In this document: in pieces, positions 42,172 through 50,334 of the stretch | Layout of the letters: every line of letters starts with the position of its first letter | How positions within the stretch are numbered: position 1 is the stretch's first letter | Source: Acidovorax sp. | GTDB taxonomy: Bacteria > Pseudomonadota > Gammaproteobacteria > Burkholderiales > Burkholderiaceae_C | Direction: 5' to 3' | DNA: 64,000 nt | NCBI RefSeq assembly: GCF_021287135.1 | Contig: NZ_JAJTBB010000026.1 | Span: 27,590-91,589, forward strand | Position numbers and translations under genes: made by a program | Notes under the pieces: model-generated | Databases searched by the model: none | The model's input: only the letters and a program-made list of their open reading frames with translations | What the model was told of the DNA's origin: nothing

Positions 42172-44247
42172 ATGGAGACAACACACAAAACCCCACCCTA
42201 CATCCCCCAGATCCGCCTGTACCAGGACTGGCTGCGCGACCAGCGCGGCCTGCAGTTCGGCAGCTACGACGCGCTGTGGCGCTGGTCCGTCACCGAGCTG
42301 GACGCCTTCTGGCAGAGCGTGTGGGACTACTTCGACCTGCAGTCGCCCACGCCGCACACGGCCGTGCTGGCGAAGAACACCATGCCGGGCGCGCAGTGGT
42401 TTCCCGGCGCGCAGGTGAACTATGCGCGCCAGGTGCTGCGGCACGTGGAGCCGGCCGATGCCGCGGGCCTGCCCGCCATCATCAGCCGCAACGAAAAAGG
42501 CCAGCACCGCGAAATGAGCTGGCCCGAGCTGCGCCGCCAGGTGGCGTCGCTGGCGCTGCACCTGCAGGCGCAGGGCGTGCAGCCCGGCGACCGGGTGGCC
42601 GCCTACCTGCCCAACGTGCCCGAGGCCATGGTGGCCTTCCTGGCCACGGTGAGCATCGGGGGCGTGTGGAGCATCTGCGCCCCCGACATGGGCACGCATG
42701 CGGTGCTCGACCGCTTCCGCCAGATCGAGCCCAAGGTGCTCATCAGCGTGGACGGCGTGACCTACGGCGGCCGCGACCTGGACCGCACCGGCGTGCTGGC
42801 CGAGCTGCGCGCCGCCCTGCCCAGCGTGCAGCACGTGGTGCTGTTGGGCAATCTGGATGCTACTGTTTCGATAGCTGGTTGCGCAAGCTGGACAAGCGCT
42901 ACAGGCAAAAACAATGCCGATGCCGCTGCGTTTGAGCCGGTGTGGCTGCCGTTCGACCACCCGCTGTGGATCGTCTACTCCAGCGGCACCACCGGCCTGC
43001 CCAAGCCCATCGTGCACGGCCACGGCGGCAGCATGCTGGTGGCGCTGCAGCTCAAGGCGCTGCACAACGACATCGGCTGCAGCTACGAGGCCAACAGCTT
43101 TGGCGAGCGCTACCACTGGTACAGCTCCACCGGCTGGGTGATGTGGAACGCGCAGATGAGCGGCCTGCTCTCGGGCACCACCTGCGTCATCTACGACGGC
43201 AACCCCGGCGGCAGCAAGGAGCACCCCGACTGGGGCGTGCTGTGGCGCTTTGCGGTGGAAACCGGAGTGACCTTCTTCGGCGCGGGCGCGGCATTCTTTG
43301 CCAACTGCATGAAGGCCGGCATCACCCTCAGCGCCTTTGGCGACCTGAGCCGCATCCGCGCCCTGGGCACCACCGGCTCGCCGCTGGCGCCCGAAGTGCA
43401 GCAGTGGGGCACGGCGCAGTTCGAGGCCATCGGCACCCCGGACATCTGGTGGGACAACATTTCAGGGGGCACGGACTTTTGCGGCGCCTTCATCGGCGGC
43501 AACCGCGAACTGCCCCAGGTGCCCGGCGAGATGCAGTGCCGCATGCTGGGCGCGGCCGTGGAGGCCTGGGACGCCGACGGCCGCCCCGTGCAGGACGCGG
43601 TGGGCGAGCTGGTCTGCGCCCAGCCGATTCCGTCGATGCCGCTGTATCTGTGGGGCGACAAGGATGGTTCGCGCTACCTGTCGAGCTACTTCGACATGTA
43701 CCCGCCCGGCCACGGCCGCCAGCCCGGTGGCGGCGACGGCCCGGCCGACATGGGCCCGGTGTGGCGGCATGGCGACTGGCTCAAGATCGGCGCCAACGGC
43801 GGCTGCATCATCTACGGCCGCAGCGACGCCACCATCAACCGCCACGGCCTGCGCATGGGCACCAGCGAGATCTACAGCGCCGTCGAGTCCCTGCCCGAAG
43901 TGCTGGACAGCCTGGTGGTGGACCTGGAATACCTGGGCCGCGACAGCTACATGCCGCTGTTCGTGGTGCTGCGCCCCGGCCATGCGCTGGACGAGGCGCT
44001 GCGCGCGCGCATCAACGCCGCCATCCGCACAGCGCTCAGCCCCCGGTTCGTGCCCGACGACATCTTCGTGGTCGCCGAGGTGCCGCGCACCCTGAGCGGC
44101 AAGAAGCAGGAGCTGCCCATCAAGAAACTGCTGCTGGGCCAGCCACTGGAGAAGGTGGTCAACAAGGACGCCATGGCCAACCCCGGCTGCCTGGACTGGT
44201 ACGTGGCCTTTGCCCGCCAGCGCGGCGGCGCGGCGTCGGCGGCATAG
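42172..44247 (+). CDS. Acetoacetyl-CoA synthetase, with an in-frame repeat insertion
   Basis: The 691-aa adenylate-forming enzyme activates acetoacetate with ATP and CoA, feeding ketone body or polyester (PHB) metabolism. Family marks are WFPGAQVNYARQVL near the N-terminus, the ATP motif IVYSSGTTGLPKPIVHG, the substrate region NISGGTDFCGAFIGGN, and the C-terminal TLSGKKQELPIKKLL with its catalytic Lys. Oddity: residues about 229-248 (DATVSIAGCASWTSATGKNN) are encoded by a comamonad repeat that keeps the frame open. The insertion lies in a loop before the ATP motif, so the enzyme may still fold. Confidence 0.93.
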   Translation: METTHKTPPYIPQIRLYQDWLRDQRGLQFGSYDALWRWSVTELDAFWQSVWDYFDLQSPTPHTAVLAKNTMPGAQWFPGAQVNYARQVLRHVEPADAAGLPAIISRNEKGQHREMSWPELRRQVASLALHLQAQGVQPGDRVAAYLPNVPEAMVAFLATVSIGGVWSICAPDMGTHAVLDRFRQIEPKVLISVDGVTYGGRDLDRTGVLAELRAALPSVQHVVLLGNLDATVSIAGCASWTSATGKNNADAAAFEPVWLPFDHPLWIVYSSGTTGLPKPIVHGHGGSMLVALQLKALHNDIGCSYEANSFGERYHWYSSTGWVMWNAQMSGLLSGTTCVIYDGNPGGSKEHPDWGVLWRFAVETGVTFFGAGAAFFANCMKAGITLSAFGDLSRIRALGTTGSPLAPEVQQWGTAQFEAIGTPDIWWDNISGGTDFCGAFIGGNRELPQVPGEMQCRMLGAAVEAWDADGRPVQDAVGELVCAQPIPSMPLYLWGDKDGSRYLSSYFDMYPPGHGRQPGGGDGPADMGPVWRHGDWLKIGANGGCIIYGRSDATINRHGLRMGTSEIYSAVESLPEVLDSLVVDLEYLGRDSYMPLFVVLRPGHALDEALRARINAAIRTALSPRFVPDDIFVVAEVPRTLSGKKQELPIKKLLLGQPLEKVVNKDAMANPGCLDWYVAFARQRGGAASAA
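42858..42912 (+). repeat. Comamonad palindromic repeat inside the acetoacetyl-CoA synthetase gene
   Basis: TGCTACTGTTTCGATAGCTG, then GTTGCGCAAGCTGGACAAGC and GCTACAGGCAAAAAC. It has diverged from the family but is in the same order and frame-compatible (about 55 bases). Confidence 0.7.
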
Positions 44248-44296
44248 CTGCCCGAAGAGACGGCCCCCGCTGACATACGCGGGGCGCCGCAGCGGT

Positions 44297-44335
44297 CACC
44301 CTACGGGAACGCCCGCCACCCTACGGGAACGCCCG
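44297..44335 (+). repeat. Tandem direct repeat before pssA
   Basis: CACCCTACGGGAACGCCCG occurs twice in a row with a 20-base period (44297-44315 and 44317-44335), about 60 bases before pssA. It may be a minisatellite or a doubled regulatory site. Confidence 0.6.
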
Positions 44336-44397
44336 TCACTGTGCGGTTCGCCATAATGCGCACCCCCGCCCCCGCGCACCGCAGGAGAGTTTTGCCC

Positions 44398-45024
44398 ATG
44401 ACCCCGCCCGCCCATCCCAAACGCTTTTCGATGATCCGCGAATTCCACCTGGCGGACTGGTTCACGCTGGGCAACGCCGTGTGCGGCGTGGGCGCGCTGT
44501 TCTCGTCGATGACGTACCTGGAAACGAACGATGTGCGCCACGTGTACTTCGCCGCCGCCCTGGTGCTGGCCGCGCTGATCTTCGACGTGCTGGACGGCCG
44601 CATTGCCCGCTGGCGCCAGAAAAGCTCGGCCATGGGCCGCGAGCTGGACTCGCTGGCGGACGTGATCTCGTTCGGCGTGGCGCCGGCCATCATCGCCTAC
44701 GGCTGCGGCATGCAGGGGCTGTACGACCGCATCGTGCTGGCCTACTTCGTGGCCTGCGGCGTCTCGCGCCTGGCGCGCTACAACGTCACGGCCGAAACGC
44801 TGTCAGGCGACGACGGCAAGGTCAAGTACTTCGAGGGCACCCCCATCCCCACCTCCATCGTGCTCGTGGCCCTGCTGGCCCTGGCCGCGTGGATGGGCGC
44901 GGTGCGCGAGAACCTGTGGTTCGGCAAGGTGCTGATCGGCGGCTTCACGCTGCACCCGCTGGTGCTGCTGTTCGCGGCGTCGGGCTCGCTGATGATCAGC
45001 CGGATCAAGATCCCCAAGCTCTGA
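44398..45024 (+). CDS. pssA: CDP-diacylglycerol-serine O-phosphatidyltransferase
   Basis: The 208-aa membrane enzyme makes phosphatidylserine, the precursor of phosphatidylethanolamine. The CDP-alcohol phosphatidyltransferase signature is complete: DGRIAR (Asp66-Arg71), then Gly80, Asp84 and Asp88 in GRELDSLAD. The GVAPA that follows is typical. About six membrane segments. The start at 44398 (MTPPAHPKRF) is set by the AGGAGAG ribosome site. A comamonad repeat begins just after the stop. Confidence 0.93.
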   Translation: MTPPAHPKRFSMIREFHLADWFTLGNAVCGVGALFSSMTYLETNDVRHVYFAAALVLAALIFDVLDGRIARWRQKSSAMGRELDSLADVISFGVAPAIIAYGCGMQGLYDRIVLAYFVACGVSRLARYNVTAETLSGDDGKVKYFEGTPIPTSIVLVALLALAAWMGAVRENLWFGKVLIGGFTLHPLVLLFAASGSLMISRIKIPKL

Positions 45025-45025
45025 A

Positions 45026-45083
45026 TGCTCCTGAAAAGATAGCTGCCAGCGCCCGTTCACAGGGCGCTGGAGGGCTATTTCAA
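45026..45083 (+). repeat. Comamonad palindromic repeat, copy 7
   Basis: Starts one base after the pssA stop: TGCTCCTGAAAAGATAGCTG, then a perfect hairpin CCAGCGCCC (45046-45054) with GGGCGCTGG (45062-45070), then AGGGCTATTTCAA. It lies between convergent pssA and the EamA gene and could end both transcripts. Confidence 0.8.
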
Positions 45084-45093
45084 TGGTGTGCCC

Positions 45094-46017
45094 TCAGGCC
45101 GCAGCGGGTTTGCGGTTCACCACCACGATGCCCGCCGCCACCAGCACCAGCGCAGCCACCAGCCCGGCCGTGATCGGCTCGCCCAGCCACCAGGCGCCAA
45201 ACAGCAGCGCGAACACCGGCGTCAGAAACACGAACACCGAAATCCGCGTGGCCGGGTAGTGCGCCAGCATCCACATCCACGCCAGGTAGCTCACGAACGC
45301 GCCCACCAGCGCCTGGGCCAGCAGCGAGCCCCAGGCGAATGGGCTGAACTGCCACACCCACGCTTCCCCCAGCAGCAGCGACAGCACGGGCAGCACCGCC
45401 GTGCTCACCCCCACCTGGTAGAACAGCTGCTTGGCAGGGGCCACGCGCGCGAGCGGCGTGGAGCGGATGACCACGGTGGTCAGCGCCCACATCAGCCCCG
45501 CTGCGAGCCCCAGCAGGTCCCCCACCCAGGCGCGGGGCAGGGCGGCATTGGCGGGCCCCAGCAGCCCGTCGCCCAGCGCCAGCCCCACGCCCACAAAGGC
45601 TGCCGCCAGCCCCAGCCACTGGGCGCCCTGCAGCCGCTCGCCCGGAATGAAGCGCGGCAGCAGCAGCGCCACCCAAAAGGGCGACGCGTACAGGAACACG
45701 GTCAGCCGGGATGCGCTGGTGTACTGCAGCCCCAGGTAGATGCACGCGAACTCGCCCGCAAACAGCGCGCCCGCCAGCAGCCCCGCGCGCCCGGCCCCGG
45801 CGGGCTCGCCCGCGCTCGACAGACGCACGCCGCGCCACACGCACCAGGCAGCAATGGCTGCGCTGGCCAGCGCAAAGCGCACAAACGCCTGGAACACGGG
45901 CGCGACCTCGGCCACCGTGGCCTTGACCAGCACCTGCTGGAATCCCCAGAACATGCAGCAGGCCAGCAGCAGCGAAACGGCCAGGGTGTCGAGATGGGGC
46001 TTGCGGGCAAAGGCCAT
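45094..46017 (-). CDS. EamA/DMT family transporter
   Basis: The 307-aa product has ten membrane segments in two homologous EamA halves, the standard drug/metabolite transporter layout. YLGLQYTSASRLTVFLYASP and PFWVALLLP belong to the first half, and ATRISVFVFLTPVFALLFG to the second. It probably exports small metabolites or amino acids. The ATG at 46017 gives MAFARKPHLDTLAVSLLLAC; a longer upstream frame is not coding in style. Confidence 0.9.
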   Translation of the reverse strand: MAFARKPHLDTLAVSLLLACCMFWGFQQVLVKATVAEVAPVFQAFVRFALASAAIAAWCVWRGVRLSSAGEPAGAGRAGLLAGALFAGEFACIYLGLQYTSASRLTVFLYASPFWVALLLPRFIPGERLQGAQWLGLAAAFVGVGLALGDGLLGPANAALPRAWVGDLLGLAAGLMWALTTVVIRSTPLARVAPAKQLFYQVGVSTAVLPVLSLLLGEAWVWQFSPFAWGSLLAQALVGAFVSYLAWMWMLAHYPATRISVFVFLTPVFALLFGAWWLGEPITAGLVAALVLVAAGIVVVNRKPAAA

Positions 46018-46322
46018 GGCGGTGGGCGGTTGGGGTCGGTGGAGGGCAGACAGTCCAGAATCCCGGAGCAGAACGCGCGCTACGGCTGGGCGCGGGCAGT
46101 GCGCCAGGGAGCTTGGCGCGCTCCATGGATAGCGGCGCAGAGCATTCTTTCGCATCCGGAACCGCTGGCAGCGGCGGAGGGGATTACACCATCGGGCGTC
46201 GGCCCGCAGGTGTCGGTGCCGTCCTACATCGCCCAGCGCGGCTGCGCAGGGCCATTCGCACGCGCCAGGAGTAAGGTGGTGGGCCTGCCCCTTTGTTGCC
46301 GCCATTCTTCGGAGATCCCTGC
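46018..46322. other. Divergent gap
   Basis: About 300 bases between the EamA gene and the L,D-transpeptidase gene. No gene or strong repeat seen; expected to hold two divergent promoters. Confidence 0.45.
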
Positions 46323-47057
46323 ATGCCGCCTCTATCGGAGACCGTTGTCCAGGCCCGCCCCCCGCAGTTGCGCAGTGCTGCACACCGGGGCTGTTGCCCC
46401 GCCCTGTGGCCCGCCGCCGCGCTGGCGTTGCTCATGGCGGGATCGCTGCCGCTGTCGGCGGGGGCGGCCGCGCCAGTGCCGCGCGTGGCGCAGTGGGGCG
46501 GCGAGAGCCCCTCTGCCGACGCGCGCACGGTGGGTGACTGGGCTTTCCGCTCGGGCGACCACGGCCAGCGTGCGGTTGTGGTGGTCGACAAGAAGGACGC
46601 CAAGGTCTACGTGTTCGACCGCGATGGACGGTTGCAGAGCGCGGCGCCCGCGCTGCTGGGCTCGGCCGTGGGGGACCATACCGTGCCCGGCATTGGCGAC
46701 AAGCCCTTGTCCCAGGTGTTGCCCGCCGAGCGCACCACGCCTGCGGGCCGCTTTGTGGCCGAGCCCGGTGTCAACGCCAGCGGCGAGGACGTGGTGTGGG
46801 TGGACTACGACGCCGCCGTGTCCATGCACCGCGTGCGGGCGAAGGTGAAGTCTGAGCGGCGGCTGGAGCGGCTGGCATCCCCGACGCCTGCGGACAACCG
46901 CATCTCGTTTGGCTGCATCAACCTGCCCGTCGCGTTTTACGAAAAGGTGCTGAGCCCCGCCGTGCGGCGCACCGGGGCCGTGGTGTACGTGCTGCCCGAG
47001 ACGCAGCCGGCCGCGCAGTTCTTTGGCATCCAGGGGGGCGCCGGCGCGTCGCGCTAG
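46323..47057 (+). CDS. L,D-transpeptidase (YkuD) family protein
   Basis: The 244-aa product has an N-terminal segment (residues about 34-55, ALWPAAALALLMAGSLPLSA) that is a signal peptide or anchor. The YkuD active-site region is present: MHRVRA with the catalytic-site His, and NRISFGCINLP with the catalytic Cys. It probably crosslinks peptidoglycan stem peptides or attaches proteins in the periplasm. The start at 46323 is chosen over 46293. Its TAG stop lies within the left end of a miniature inverted-repeat element. Confidence 0.85.
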   Translation: MPPLSETVVQARPPQLRSAAHRGCCPALWPAAALALLMAGSLPLSAGAAAPVPRVAQWGGESPSADARTVGDWAFRSGDHGQRAVVVVDKKDAKVYVFDRDGRLQSAAPALLGSAVGDHTVPGIGDKPLSQVLPAERTTPAGRFVAEPGVNASGEDVVWVDYDAAVSMHRVRAKVKSERRLERLASPTPADNRISFGCINLPVAFYEKVLSPAVRRTGAVVYVLPETQPAAQFFGIQGGAGASR

Positions 47058-47223
47058 GAGTCTGCGCGGCAGAAGGCATCGAAGCGAAACGCGCGAAAAC
47101 CGAGGATCGCGTGGTGCTACCGACAAGCCCAGGGTGGCCCCCTGGGCGGAGGAGGTAGTACCGCGCGAGACCGGTTTATCGCGCGTTGCAGCCGATGCTC
47201 CTTCTGCCGCGCAGACTCCTAGC
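47053..47223. mobile_element. Miniature inverted-repeat element with perfect 24-bp ends
   Basis: The left end (47053-47076) begins GCTAGGAGTCTGCGCGG and is a perfect 24-bp inverted copy of the right end (47200-47223). The interior continues the symmetry less exactly (ACGCGCGA on both sides) around CCCAGGG/CCCTGGG. The element is 171 bp, codes for nothing, and starts at the stop codon of the L,D-transpeptidase gene. A related end occurs at 54823-54840. Confidence 0.75.
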
Positions 47224-47390
47224 ACCGGCATGCCCGCTGCGCGGTGGATTCGCGCTGCCACGGCAGGCCCTGTCCGACACGCGCAGCGGCCCGGGGCTGA
47301 CGCTGCGGGCCCCGCAAGGCCCTAGGGTGGAGGCAGCTGGCGATGCCGCTGGCGAACTTTGTCTTTCACCGATACCAAAGGAGCTGCGAA

Positions 47391-47744
47391 ATGACTGCAT
47401 CGAACCTTCTGAAGAGCCTGCTCACGGGTGTGGCCACCCTGGCCCTGGCGGGCGCCGCCGTGGCCCAGGGCACGCCGCCCACCACCGCCTCGCCGAATGC
47501 CGCTACGGGCGCCGGCCAGCAGAGCACGCAAAACACACCCATGGGCGCCACCGGCACGCCGGGTGCCAACACCGGCACCGGCGCCACGGGCAGCGCGGGG
47601 TCGGCGGGCAATACCGGCATGGGCACCAGCGGTTCGGGCACCGGCTCGGGCAGCGCAGCAGGCTCTTCCATGGGCGCGGGCAGTTCCACGGACAGCGGCA
47701 GCATGTCCGGCAGCACGCGGCCTGCGCGCGCCGACCGCAACTAG
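47391..47744 (+). CDS. Secreted low-complexity Gly/Ser/Thr-rich protein
   Basis: The 117-aa product starts MTASNLLKSLLTGVATLALAG with a signal peptide ending AVAQG. The mature part is almost only Gly, Ser, Thr, Ala, Asn and Met (GTGATGSAGSAGNTGMGTSG and similar), with a basic end (RPARADRN). It resembles other small comamonad secreted proteins of unknown role. A good ribosome site (AAAGGAGCTGCGAA) precedes the ATG, and a strong terminator follows the stop. Confidence 0.75.
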   Translation: MTASNLLKSLLTGVATLALAGAAVAQGTPPTTASPNAATGAGQQSTQNTPMGATGTPGANTGTGATGSAGSAGNTGMGTSGSGTGSGSAAGSSMGAGSSTDSGSMSGSTRPARADRN

Positions 47745-47766
47745 AACCACCGCGCCACGCGCCACC

Positions 47767-47797
47767 AGCCCGGCGGGCAGGCCCGCCGGGCTTTTTT
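47767..47797 (+). terminator. Intrinsic terminator
   Basis: AGCCCGGCGGGC (47767-47778) pairs with GCCCGCCGGGCT (47781-47792) and is followed by six T. It separates the low-complexity protein gene from minC. Confidence 0.85.
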
Positions 47798-47918
47798 GCG
47801 TCCGGCGTGGCCTGGCGGGGACCATGGGGGCGCCTTGGAACACGTCCTTACACGGGGCCACGGTACACTTTGCGCCTCCTGCAACCGGTTCCCGCGCTTC
47901 ATCCCCCCTCCCGCATCC

Positions 47919-48680
47919 ATGGCCCTTACCACGGCGGCCCAGGCCCGCACCAGCTTTGACCTCAAGAGCGCCTCGCTGCCCGTGGTGGCGGTGCTGCTCA
48001 AGACCACCGACGCCGCTCAGTTCGCGGCCGATCTGGCCGAGCGGGTGGCCGATGCGCCGGGCTTTTTTGACAACGACCCGGTGCTGATCGACCTGGCGCC
48101 GGTGCGCGATGCCGAGGCTCCCATCGACTTTGCGGCCCTGGTGGCCGAACTGCGCCGCCACAGCACCCTGCCGGTGGCCGTGCGCGGCGGCAACGCGGCG
48201 CAGATGGAAGCCGCCCGCGCCGCCGGCCTGGCCGCCGCGCCCGATGCGCCGCCCGCCCGCGCCGAGGCCCCGGCGCCCGAGGTACGCGAGGTGGTCCGTG
48301 AAGTGGTGCGGGAGGTCGAGGTCGTCCGCGAAGTGCCCGTGGCCGGACCCGGCACCGTGGTGGTGGACAAGCCGCTGCGCTCCGGCCAGCAGGTCTATGC
48401 GCGCGGCGCCGATCTGGTCGTGATGGCCGTGGTCAGCTTTGGCGCCGAGGTGATCGCCGACGGCAACATCCACGTCTATGCCCCGCTGCGCGGCCGCGCC
48501 ATTGCCGGCGCGCGCGGCAATACCGAAGCCCGCATCTTTTCCACCTGCCTGGAGCCCCAGCTGGTCTCCATTGCAGGCATCTACCGCACCACCGAGACGG
48601 AGCTGCCCGACAACGTGCGCGGCAAGCCCGCCCAGGTGCGGCTGGAAGGCGAGAAGCTCCTGATCGAGCCGCTGGCCTGA
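47919..48680 (+). CDS. minC: Septum-site inhibitor MinC
   Basis: This 253-aa cell division inhibitor blocks FtsZ assembly at the poles. The N-terminal FtsZ-acting domain (about 1-110) starts MALTTAAQARTSFDLKSASL. The C-terminal beta-helix domain (about 150-253) that binds MinD has GADLVVMAVVSFGAEVIADG and NIHVYAPLRGRAIAGARGN. The linker is a run of EVREVVREVVREVEVVREV, an unusually charged and possibly coiled segment. First gene of minCDE. Confidence 0.96.
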   Translation: MALTTAAQARTSFDLKSASLPVVAVLLKTTDAAQFAADLAERVADAPGFFDNDPVLIDLAPVRDAEAPIDFAALVAELRRHSTLPVAVRGGNAAQMEAARAAGLAAAPDAPPARAEAPAPEVREVVREVVREVEVVREVPVAGPGTVVVDKPLRSGQQVYARGADLVVMAVVSFGAEVIADGNIHVYAPLRGRAIAGARGNTEARIFSTCLEPQLVSIAGIYRTTETELPDNVRGKPAQVRLEGEKLLIEPLA

Positions 48681-48727
48681 CACCGCACCTCCCCCATTCG
48701 TTTCAACCCACTGAGAACTAGCAACAC

Positions 48728-49543
48728 ATGGCCAAAATCGTCGTCGTGACCTCCGGCAAGGGTGGCGTTGGCAAGACCACCACCAGCGCCAGCTTTGCCT
48801 CCGGCCTCGCCCTGCGCGGCCACAAGACCGCCGTGATCGACTTTGACGTCGGCCTGCGCAACCTGGACCTCATCATGGGCTGCGAACGCCGCGTGGTGTA
48901 CGACCTCATCAACGTGATCCACGGCGAGGCCAACCTGAACCAGGCCCTCATCAAGGACAAGCAGTGCGACAACCTGTTCGTGCTGGCCGCCAGCCAGACG
49001 CGCGACAAGGATGCACTCACCCAGGACGGCGTGGAAAAGGTGCTCAAGGACCTGGCCGCCATGGACTTCGAGTACATCGTCTGCGACTCGCCTGCCGGCA
49101 TCGAAAGCGGGGCCCTCATGGCCATGCACTTCGCCGACGAGGCCCTGGTGGTGACCAACCCCGAGGTGTCGAGCGTGCGCGACTCCGACCGCATCCTGGG
49201 CATGCTGGGCAGCAAGACCAAGCGCGCCATCGAAGGCGGCGAGCCCATCAAGGAGCACCTGCTCATCACGCGCTACAACCCGAGCCGCGTGGAAGACGGC
49301 CAGATGCTCAGCCTGGAGGACATCCAGGACATCCTGCGCATCAAGCTGATCGGCGTGATCCCCGAATCGGAAGTGGTGCTGCAGTCGTCCAACCAGGGCA
49401 CGCCCGCCATCCACGCCCAGGGCTCGGACGTGAGCGAGGCCTACAAGGACGTGATCGCGCGCTTCCTGGGCGAGGAAAAACCCCTGCGCTTCATCGATGC
49501 CGAGAAGCCCGGCTTCTTCAAGCGCCTTTTCGGGAGCAAGTGA
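48728..49543 (+). CDS. minD: Septum-site ATPase MinD
   Basis: The 271-aa ParA-type ATPase carries MinC to the membrane. The deviant Walker A SGKGGVGKTTTSA is at residues 9-21, and AVIDFDVGLRNLDLIMG marks the switch and dimer region. The C-terminal amphipathic helix (GFFKRLFGSK) inserts in the membrane. It lies 47 bases after minC and 3 bases before minE. Confidence 0.98.
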   Translation: MAKIVVVTSGKGGVGKTTTSASFASGLALRGHKTAVIDFDVGLRNLDLIMGCERRVVYDLINVIHGEANLNQALIKDKQCDNLFVLAASQTRDKDALTQDGVEKVLKDLAAMDFEYIVCDSPAGIESGALMAMHFADEALVVTNPEVSSVRDSDRILGMLGSKTKRAIEGGEPIKEHLLITRYNPSRVEDGQMLSLEDIQDILRIKLIGVIPESEVVLQSSNQGTPAIHAQGSDVSEAYKDVIARFLGEEKPLRFIDAEKPGFFKRLFGSK

Positions 49544-49546
49544 CCC

Positions 49547-49813
49547 ATGGCCTCTTTCCTGTCCTTCCTGCTGGGAGAAAAAAAGAAGACCGCCAGCGTC
49601 GCCAAGGAGCGTCTGCAGATCATCCTGGCGCATGAGCGCAACGGTCGCAATGCCTCCGAGCCCGACTACCTGCCGGCCCTGCAGCGCGAGCTGGTGGCCG
49701 TGATTTCCAAGTACGTGAAGATCAACCCCGACGACCTCAAGGTGCACCTGGAGCGCCAGGACAACCTGGAGGTGCTGGAGGTGAAGATCGAGCTGCCCGA
49801 CACCGTGCGCTGA
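49547..49813 (+). CDS. minE: Division site topological specificity factor MinE
   Basis: The 88-aa product releases MinD from the membrane and produces the pole-to-pole oscillation. The membrane-targeting start is [15 protein letters not shown], followed by the MinD-contact helix [16 protein letters not shown] and the dimer domain [20 protein letters not shown]. Last gene of minCDE. Confidence 0.97.
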   Translation: MASFLSFLLGEKKKTASVAKERLQIILAHERNGRNASEPDYLPALQRELVAVISKYVKINPDDLKVHLERQDNLEVLEVKIELPDTVR

Positions 49814-49862
49814 CCCGCGGACCGGGCCCCGCGCCGCAACCCGCCCGCCAGGAGGCAAGACC

Positions 49863-50255
49863 GTGTTGTCCCATGTGTTTGTCGGCGTGAACGACTTCGA
49901 CCGTGCGATGGCGTTCTACACCCCCGTGATGGCCCGCCTGGGCCTGGTGCTGCGTTTCACCGAAGCCCAGCGGCCCTGGGCCGGGTGGCAGCAGCCCGGC
50001 GTTGCGCGCCCGCTGTTCCTGGTCGGGCGGCCTTTTGATGGCCGGCTCGCCACGCCGGGCAACGGCGCCATGAACGCGCTGCTCGCCGCCGACCGCGCCA
50101 CGGTGGACGCCGTCCATGCCCTGGCCCTGGGCCACGGCGGCACCTGCGAAGGCCCCCCGGGCCTGCGCCCCGAATACCACGCCCACTACTACGGCGCCTA
50201 TTTCCGCGACCCCGAGGGCAACAAGCTCTGCGTGTGCTGCCACGAACCGGCCTGA
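49863..50255 (+). CDS. VOC superfamily (glyoxalase-like) protein
   Basis: The 130-aa single-domain vicinal-oxygen-chelate fold protein begins LSHVFVGVNDFDRAMAFYTPV and ends with the typical YYGAYFRDPEGNKLCVCCHE. The start is GTG at 49863, set by AGGAGG eight bases upstream. Family members are lyases, dioxygenases or resistance proteins; the reaction here is unknown. Follows minE by 50 bases but is probably independent. Confidence 0.85.
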   Translation: MLSHVFVGVNDFDRAMAFYTPVMARLGLVLRFTEAQRPWAGWQQPGVARPLFLVGRPFDGRLATPGNGAMNALLAADRATVDAVHALALGHGGTCEGPPGLRPEYHAHYYGAYFRDPEGNKLCVCCHEPA

Positions 50256-50308
50256 GCGGGGGCGCACGCCCGCGCCGGCCCATTGCGGCCCGATAATTGC
50301 TTCGATAT

Positions 50309-50322
50309 CAGGGTTAACCCTG
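50309..50322. promoter_or_regulatory. CAGGGTTAACCCTG palindrome, site 3
   Basis: A perfect 14-bp palindrome about 12 bases before the start of the FUSC gene, directly after GATATCA. Shares its core with sites at 24037, 25743 and 63114. Confidence 0.6.
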
Positions 50323-50334
50323 AACAAGGCCTTG

